From positions 1 through 19,762 of the forward strand of contig CAZPJM010000062.1 in assembly GCA_964586865.1 (NCBI GenBank): DNA of 19,762 nt, read 5' to 3'. The notes under the pieces were generated by a model. That model was not told the origin of the DNA. It was given only the letters and a program-made list of their open reading frames with translations, and ran no database searches. The stretch is from REDI01 sp964586865 (GTDB taxonomy: Bacteria > Myxococcota_A > UBA796 > GCA-2862545). Below are positions 14,758 through 19,762 of this stretch, piece after piece; within the stretch, counting starts at the first letter, position 1; every line of letters begins with the position of its first letter. Made by a program: the position numbers and the translations under genes.

Positions 14758-14947
14758 GCAGGCTTCCTCCGGCGAGGGTCCGGGACCGCCGGCGGGTAGC
14801 CCGCCCATCGCGAGGGTGCCAGTAGAGAAGCGCGCTCGGGTACCGGGCCGGTCGCGCCCCGGTCCGGCGGTGGCCGCCGGTGGGGGAAGGGTGGGCGCCG
14901 GCCAGGGGCCGACACCGTCGCTCGGGCCGACGGCGAGCGGCCAGCCC
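14758..14947. other. Intergenic region between FG-GAP lipoprotein and protease
   Basis: The 190 bp between two minus-strand genes contain two hairpins. One has a 7-bp stem, CCGGCGG (14864-14870) with CCGCCGG (14874-14880), and a three-base loop. The other has a 6-bp stem, CCGTCG (14915-14920) with CGACGG (14928-14933), 15 bases past the FG-GAP stop. Neither has a T-tract. No clear minus-strand promoter was seen for the protease. Confidence 0.4.
14915..14933 (-). terminator. Possible hairpin terminator after the FG-GAP lipoprotein gene
   Basis: A perfect 6-bp stem with a seven-base loop lies 15 bases past the stop codon (14950-14948). It lacks a U-tract, so intrinsic termination is doubtful. 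Confidence 0.25.
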
Positions 14948-16600
14948 CTACTGGGAGACGGGCCCCGGAACCAGGTAGACCGCGCCGGCGTCGTCGCCGC
15001 TCACCCCGGAGCGGTAGGCCCCGACGAGGAAGTCGTCCCGGTCATCGCCGGTGGCGTCGCCGGCGGCGATGATGCGGTGGCCGACCTGCTCCTTCTCGAG
15101 GGCGCCGATCCAGCGCGCATCGGCGACCTGCTCGAGATCGAAGGCGCCCCCACCGCCCCCGCCCGCCAGCAGGTAGACCATGCCCGGGTCGTTGAGCCCC
15201 TGACCGTCGGCGCCGAAGGCACCCACCGCCACGTCGTCCACCCCGTCGGCCGTCAGGTCGCCCACGAAGGCCGCCCCGTGGCCCGACCGGTCGAAGCCGG
15301 TCTCGCCGTCGTAGCGCACGTCCATGTCGTCGGTGGTCAGGGAGCCGTCCCACCGGTCCACCCCGCCGAAGACCACCCAGGTGGAGCCGGCCTCGCGGTC
15401 GGCCAGGTAGGCGCTGATCAGCAGGTCGGCGTAGCCGTCGTCGTTGAAGTCCCCCTCGCCGTCGACGATCTGGCCCAGCCCCGAATCGGGCCGGACGCCC
15501 GAGAAGTCGGCGTCCATGTCGTCCATCTCCCAGCGGAAGCCGGTGAAGCCATCCTCGCCGGAGCCGCCGTACTTGATGAAGACCTGCCCGGAGCCGGCCA
15601 CGTCGGGGGAGGAGGCCCGCATGGCGGCGATGGCGATGTCGCTGTTGCCGTCGCCGTCGAAGTCGCCCAGGGTGATGTCCCGGCCGATGCCGCCGCCCGC
15701 CTCGATGCCGGTGAAGCGGGTCCCGGCGCGGCTGGCGCGGGGGCTCTCGTCGACCGGGTTCTCGAACAGGTAGACCCGACCCAGGTTGGCGTCCAGGTCG
15801 CTCGACCAGGCCTCTGAGCCCACCACGAGGGTGGGGCGGCCGCCGTTGGCCCGCAGGCTGCCCACGTGCAGCGCGTGCCCGAACCGCATCTCGGTGCCCT
15901 CGCCGACGATGTCCGAGGTGAGGACCCCCTCGCCGTCGAGGGGGATCTCGTTGCCGTCGGAGGGGGGGACCAGGCCACTGAAGACGTAGACCCGGCCGTT
16001 GCGCTCGGAGGGGCTGGAGGCGATGACGTCGGCCACGCCGTCGCCGGTCACGTCCTCGGCCAGGGCCACGTTCCACCCGAGCTGGGCCTCGGGGCGGTCG
16101 CCGCAGATCTTGATGTCGGCGTCGGCGAGGGAGGTGCCGCCCTCGATGGGCCCGTAGGCCACGTAGATGGCGCCGGCGTTGTCGAGGGCGTTGCCGGAGT
16201 CGTCCTCGCAGTCGTGGTTGGGGGCGCCCACCACCAGGTCGTTGGTGCCGTCGCCGTTCAGGTCCACCGAGGAGGCGGCGGCGAAGCCGGCCCAGTCGCC
16301 GTCCTCCTCGCCCCACACCACCGCGGTGCCCTCGTCGATGGTGGGGATCGGGGGCGGCCCGGTGTCGGTGTCGCCCGTGTCGCCCGTGTCGCCCGAGTCC
16401 GTGTCGCCCCCGCCACAGGCGAGCGTGGCGGCACAGTCCGGGTCTTCGCAGTCGGTCAGGCCGTCGTTGTCGTCGTCGACCTCGTTGACGCAGTTGGCCT
16501 CGCTGGGCTCCTCGTCTTCGCCGTTGCAGCCGACGAGGGCGATGGCGCCGGCGGCGGGGAGTCCGAGACCGAGGGTGAGGGGCAGGATCCAGGTGCGCAT
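14948..16600 (-). CDS. FG-GAP (integrin-alpha-like) beta-propeller lipoprotein
   Basis: A 550-residue exported lipoprotein. The ATG at 16600-16598 has GAGGAG just upstream and gives a signal peptide ending in Ala-Leu-Val-Gly-Cys25; the ATG 33 bases further upstream lacks these. An acidic Cys motif follows (NCVNEVDDDNDGLTDCEDPDC), known from putative metal-binding repeats of myxobacterial surface proteins, and then a DTDSGDTGDTGDTDTG linker. The rest carries about seven FG-GAP blades with calcium loops: VDLNGDGTNDLVVGAP, EDVTGDGVADVIASSP, GDFDGDGNSDIAIAAM, GDFNDDGYADLLISAY, GDLTADGVDDVAVGAF, GDATGDDRDDFLVGAY, and one degenerate blade (LRANGGRPTLVVGSEAW). This fits a seven-bladed, calcium-stabilised propeller at the cell surface, probably for adhesion or binding. 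No enzyme domain is fused. Confidence 0.94.
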   Translation of the reverse strand: MRTWILPLTLGLGLPAAGAIALVGCNGEDEEPSEANCVNEVDDDNDGLTDCEDPDCAATLACGGGDTDSGDTGDTGDTDTGPPPIPTIDEGTAVVWGEEDGDWAGFAAASSVDLNGDGTNDLVVGAPNHDCEDDSGNALDNAGAIYVAYGPIEGGTSLADADIKICGDRPEAQLGWNVALAEDVTGDGVADVIASSPSERNGRVYVFSGLVPPSDGNEIPLDGEGVLTSDIVGEGTEMRFGHALHVGSLRANGGRPTLVVGSEAWSSDLDANLGRVYLFENPVDESPRASRAGTRFTGIEAGGGIGRDITLGDFDGDGNSDIAIAAMRASSPDVAGSGQVFIKYGGSGEDGFTGFRWEMDDMDADFSGVRPDSGLGQIVDGEGDFNDDGYADLLISAYLADREAGSTWVVFGGVDRWDGSLTTDDMDVRYDGETGFDRSGHGAAFVGDLTADGVDDVAVGAFGADGQGLNDPGMVYLLAGGGGGGAFDLEQVADARWIGALEKEQVGHRIIAAGDATGDDRDDFLVGAYRSGVSGDDAGAVYLVPGPVSQ

Positions 16601-16624
16601 GCGTCTCCTCGCATTTGACGTCGC

Positions 16625-16653
16625 ATGGTACACCGCCGGCGCCGGGGTGGCGA
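16625..16653 (-). promoter_or_regulatory. Sigma-70-like promoter of the FG-GAP lipoprotein
   Basis: On the minus strand, TCGCCA (16653-16648; four of six consensus bases) and TACCAT (16630-16625) are 17 bp apart. The predicted start near 16618 leaves a leader of about 18 bases before the ATG at 16600. This suggests the gene is transcribed separately from the cyclo-ligase gene upstream. Confidence 0.45.
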
Positions 16654-16702
16654 CCGGGTGTCCACGAGTGGGCGAGGAGGTGCCGGCGCCCCCGAGGACC
16701 GG

Positions 16703-17287
16703 TCACCCGAGGGGCACCCGCCGGTAGCCCTGCGGGGTGACCACGGCGTGGACGGGCACATCGTGGGCGTCGCGGGGCACGGCGACGCCACACTGGGCCT
16801 CGAGGCCGAGAAAGACGCGATGGGCCCGGGTGAGCCGGGGCAGGGTGCGGTCGTAGAAGCCGCCGCCGTAGCCCAGGCGGTAGCCGCGGGGATCCACCGC
16901 CAGGGCCGGCACCACCACCAGGTCGATCTCGCCGTCGGCGATCCGAGGTGCGGCGGGGCCGGGCTCGGGGACCCGGAAGGGCCCGGGCAGCAGGGGGGCG
17001 TCGGGCGTGTGGGCGAAGAAGGCGAGGGGCGCTGCCTTCCGCAGGACCCGGGGGAGGGCGACCCGTCGGCCGGTGGCCCAGGCGTGCTCCACGAGCGGGG
17101 TCAGGTCGGGCTCGCCGGGGAGCGCCACGTAGAGGGCGACGGTGCGGGCGCGGGACCAGGCCGCGCTGGCCCGGAGGTGGGTGAGGGCCCGGGCCACCCG
17201 GGCGCGCCGGTCGTCGTCATCGAGGTCGGCGCGCCATCGCCGCCAGGTGCGCCGGAGATGGCCCTTGTCATCGCGGGGGGAGGGCAT
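16703..17287 (-). CDS. 5-formyltetrahydrofolate cyclo-ligase (MTHFS family)
   Basis: A 194-residue cytosolic enzyme that converts 5-formyl-THF and ATP to 5,10-methenyl-THF, returning a storage or inhibitory folate to one-carbon metabolism. The length is normal for the family (E. coli Fau/YgfA is of similar size). Signatures: an N-terminal basic DKGHLRRTWRRWR; ALYVALPGEPDLTPL and VALPRV in the middle; and the diagnostic VVVPALAVDPRGYRLGYGGGFYDR (residues 124-147), which holds the phosphate-binding Gly-rich loop and YDR. The ATG at 17287-17285 is chosen; its ribosome-binding site is weak (TAGGT). It lies 102 bp upstream of the FG-GAP gene and is divergent from the STAND regulator across 155 bp. 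I do not see a 6S RNA nearby, although it neighbours this gene in some bacteria. Confidence 0.94.
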   Translation of the reverse strand: MPSPRDDKGHLRRTWRRWRADLDDDDRRARVARALTHLRASAAWSRARTVALYVALPGEPDLTPLVEHAWATGRRVALPRVLRKAAPLAFFAHTPDAPLLPGPFRVPEPGPAAPRIADGEIDLVVVPALAVDPRGYRLGYGGGFYDRTLPRLTRAHRVFLGLEAQCGVAVPRDAHDVPVHAVVTPQGYRRVPLG

Positions 17288-17442
17288 GGCGGCGACCTAC
17301 CCTGCGACGCCCCCGCGGGCCGCACCGGGCGGGTGGGTTCCGGTGGGGCCGGTCCTGGCGGCATGGGGCCGGCGAGCCGCGACGTGCGCGGTCGCGGCGA
17401 GCGACGGTGGCACCGGGCGCCCGGCTGGGGGATGGTGGCGCG
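17288..17442. other. Divergent intergenic region, cyclo-ligase / STAND regulator
   Basis: This 155-bp GC-rich region should hold promoters for both directions, but I see no convincing -10/-35 pair. A TAGGTC lies six bases before the cyclo-ligase ATG on the minus strand; if it were a -10, the transcript would be leaderless. Confidence 0.3.
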
Positions 17443-19717
17443 GTGAGCGTGCTGCTGCGATTCCCCGATGGCTACGTGGACCTGGCGGCGCGGGTGGCGG
17501 TCCGGGGCCACCGGGCGTGCCGCCTGCCTGGACCGGCGTGCCGGCTGGTGGCCCGGCTGGCTCGGGCCGGGGGGCGTCAGGTCCCGCGCACCGAGCTCTC
17601 CCAGGCGCTGGCGGCAGGGCCTCCCTCGGTGGGGCTCGTCGAGGTGTGGGGCTGGGTGCTGGAGCGCGCCCTGTCCGACGGTGTCGATCCGGTGCTGGTC
17701 CGCGGCCCCCGGGGCCTGGCCCTCGGCATGGAGGCGCGGGAGGAGCCGGCCCAGGAGCGGCTCGTGGTGGGGGCGCTGGCCCACGACGATCTGGGTGCTG
17801 ACGGGACCGCCTGGCGGGCTCGCCGGCTGGAGCAGGCGCGGCGCGCCGGGCTCGAGGTCCTGGCTGACGGCCCCATCGGGGCGGCGGTGGCTGGGGAGGA
17901 GCCCGGCGCGGTGCTCGGGTGGCTGGAGTCGGCCCTTCCCCGGGAGGGCCCTCTCCGCGGTCGGATCGGGGCGGGACTCGCGGCCCTGCACCACGAGGGG
18001 CCCGGGCGGGAGCTGGCCCTCGATGTCGGCGCCGAGGAGGCCCGCCGGCTAGCCCACCTGGCCCCGGACCGGGTGCTCGTCTCCCCGCGGGCCCGCCGGC
18101 TCGTGGATGGCATCACGCGCCTGCACCCGGTGCCGGGGCGCACCGCCCGCGGACGCCGGCTGTGGTCCACCCGCCCCGGGGTGCTCCCCCTACCGGCCCT
18201 GCCCGAGCGCGCCCTGCCCCCCCGCCCGGTCCTGCGCGGCCGGGACGACGATCGGCAGGCCGTCTGCCACGCCCTCGACGAGGCGGTGGGCGCGGTGGTC
18301 ATCCATGGCCCGCCCGGCGTGGGCAAGACCGCCCTGGCCATGGACGTGGCCCACGTCCTCGAGCGGCGGGGCCAGCGTGCTGCCCGGGTGGTCCACGTGG
18401 GCCGTCGCCGGGAGCAGGGGCTGGCACGGCGGGTGGCCGTGGCGCTCGGGCTCCGGCTGGGTCCCGAGCCGCGGGAGGGGGTGGCCCGGGCCCTGGCGTC
18501 CCTGGGACCCACGCTTCTCGTCCTCGACGGGCTGGACGCCGTCCCCCTGGAGGAGGCCCTGGCCTGCGTCGCGCGGTGGCGGGAGGCGGTCCCCACCTGC
18601 GTGGTCCTGGCCACCGCCCGGACCCCCCTCCGCCTGCCCGGCGCCCTCATGGTGCGGCTGGCGCCGCTGGCTCCGGGCGCCGCGGGCCGGGCGCTGGTGG
18701 ACGCGTGCGTCGGGCTGCCCGGATGGGGGGGCAGCGGCCCCGACGGCGCGCTCCTCGACGGCCTGGTGGCCCGGGTGGGCGGCAACCCCCAGGTGCTCCG
18801 CCTGGTGGCGGGCCTGGGGCTGCCCCCCGCCCTCATGCTCGGGCGCCTCCAGCGCGAGGGCGAGCTGGACCTCACCGACCTGGACGCCATGGTCCGAGTG
18901 GCCCGCGAGGAGCTGGGACCCGCGGCCCGCACCACCCTGGACCGGATGGCGGTGGTGGGCGGTGCGCTGGACGGGGACGATCTGGCGGTGCTGCTGGGCG
19001 CCAGCGCCGGCAACCCGGTCCACGCCGCCCTCGCCCTGGCGCGGGCGGGCCTGGTCGAGATCGAGGAGCACATGGACGGCGGCACCTGGGCGGTCCGGCT
19101 GCCCACCGCGGTGCGGGAGCCCCTCCAGCCCGGACCCACGCCTCCCGACCTGCTGGGGCGGCTGCGGGCGGCCCGGGTCCGGCGTGCCGCCCGATGGGCC
19201 GATGCCCTGCCCCGGGGCGGCGAGGAGGCTCCGGTGCTGGCCCGTCTTCGGCGACTGGCCGACGATCTGCTGGTGGCCTTGGACGAGGCCGATCCAGCCA
19301 CCCTGGTGCCGGGGACCCTCCGGGCCGTGAGCCTGCTCTGGGAGGTGGGCGACCTGCCCGCGGTCACCCTGGCCCCCCGCCTGGCCCGCCTTCCCCGGGA
19401 CCTGCGCGAGCGGGCCGACGTGGTGTTGCTGCGCGGGCTCGTGGCGGCGGATCTGGACCACCTGGACGATGTCCGGGGGGCGCTGGGGCGGGTGGCGCTG
19501 GGTGAGGGGCCCCGGGCGGATCTGGCCCGCGCCCTGTTCGAGGACCGTCGGTCCATCCCCCGCGCCCGCAAGGTCCTCACGCCCATGATGGAGCAGGGCC
19601 TCACGAGCCGGGATGCCGAGTGGGTCCAGGTCGGCACCCAGCTCCTCGATCTCGTCCTGCAGAACGGGCTCTACGGTGACGGGGCCGCGCTGGCCGAGCA
19701 CCTGGCGGCCCGCGCCC
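17443..19717 (+). CDS. Winged-helix / degenerate cyclase-like / STAND ATPase regulator, 3'-truncated
   Basis: Probable cytosolic transcriptional regulator; 758 codons are present before the contig runs into adapter. Residues 1-96 fit an OmpR/SARP-type winged helix: LRFPDGYVDL at the start, GRQVPRTEL before the recognition helix, and VRGPRGLAL as the wing. Residues about 105-225 follow the class III nucleotide-cyclase pattern (GPIGAAVAG, GRIGAGLAALHHEG, ARRLAHLAPDRVLVSPRARRLV), but the metal-binding Asp residues are missing, so it should be inactive. A linker leads to a STAND/NB-ARC ATPase with a P-loop GPPGVGKT (289-296), Walker B LLVLDGLD (358-365), an arginine-bearing ATARTP and a GGNPQ motif. 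A helical, probably TPR-like region follows. The GTG at 17443 is preferred to the GTG at 17407 because the winged helix starts right after it. The ligand and target genes are unknown. Confidence 0.88.
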
Positions 19718-19762
19718 AGATCGGAAGAGCACACGTCTGAACTCCAGTCACGTGAAACGATC
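19718..19762. other. Illumina TruSeq adapter (non-genomic)
   Basis: From 19718 the sequence begins AGATCGGAAGAGCACACGTC and continues exactly as the TruSeq read-1 adapter to 19751. It is followed by GTGAAACG, which I recognise as TruSeq index 19, and ATC, the start of the constant part after the index. The contig therefore ends in an untrimmed adapter. The apparent protein ending IGRAHV and stop, and the MCSSDL start on the opposite strand, come from this adapter. The A at 19718 could be genomic or the ligation A. Confidence 0.97.

Noticed and set aside
17407..17442. An upstream GTG start at 17407 for the STAND regulator
   Set aside because: The extra 12 residues are not part of the winged-helix fold, whose first strand begins at the GTG at 17443.
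17577..19637. A minus-strand open frame of 686 codons opposite the STAND regulator
   Set aside because: It is Ser/Arg-rich without any motif, whereas the plus strand has an ordered domain series.
19700..19740. A genuine C-terminus and stop for the regulator, or a minus-strand gene starting MCSSDL
   Set aside because: Both come from the sequencing adapter.

Overview
This window is a very GC-rich (roughly three quarters G+C by eye), densely coding bacterial contig end, most likely from a member of the Myxococcota. The best evidence is a secreted serine protease (13600-14757, minus strand) that ends in a MYXO-CTERM-type sorting signal: Cys-Ala-Cys, a short hydrophobic helix and Arg-Arg-Arg-Arg. 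Four predicted lipoproteins with Asp/Gly-rich calcium-type linkers, an FG-GAP propeller with a Thr/Asp/Gly linker, and a regulator built as winged helix, cyclase-like domain and STAND ATPase fit the same group. The exact lineage cannot be told from this window.

Layout. Sixteen protein genes are supported; two are incomplete. (1) 2-2005 (+) is a nine-heme c-type cytochrome cut by the left edge. It converges, with a 4-bp gap, on a minus-strand pair: a small membrane protein and a lipoprotein. (2) pckA (ATP-type PEP carboxykinase, GTG start at 3416) runs to the right and converges on a creatininase-family hydrolase, which lies downstream of a large protein I do not recognise (6198-7901). (3) After a 290-bp divergent intergenic region come a single-domain response regulator and a TlpA-like thioredoxin lipoprotein (+). 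These converge on a minus-strand pair, a YkgJ-like cysteine-cluster protein and a VTT/TVP38 membrane protein. (4) A plus-strand pair (a 583-aa protein with a C-terminal membrane domain, then a PPC-like lipoprotein) converges on a minus-strand run of MYXO-CTERM protease, FG-GAP lipoprotein and 5-formyltetrahydrofolate cyclo-ligase. (5) A winged-helix/cyclase-like/STAND regulator runs into the right end.

Non-coding structure. Two of the four convergent junctions carry short tandem repeats: 13 bp x 3 after pckA and 33 bp x 3 after the protease. A third has a GC palindrome and the fourth is only 4 bp long. Two good sigma-70-like promoters are visible, one starting inside a stop codon (8584-8612) and one before the FG-GAP lipoprotein (16625-16653).

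The last 45 bases (19718-19762) are not genomic. They read as an Illumina TruSeq adapter followed by what I recognise as index 19, so the final codons of the regulator frame are artefactual.

How the genes relate. This looks like ordinary housekeeping and cell-surface territory of a myxobacterium-like genome, not one pathway. The envelope theme is strong: about half the products are exported or membrane proteins, including a periplasmic electron carrier, a thiol-redox lipoprotein, a surface protease and a propeller lipoprotein. I see no CRISPR array, transposase, integrase, phage gene, tRNA or rRNA, and no convincing undescribed defence or biosynthetic system. The best leads are the regulator with a degenerate cyclase domain, the divergent PEP carboxykinase, the protease with an altered specificity pocket, and the repeats at convergent junctions.
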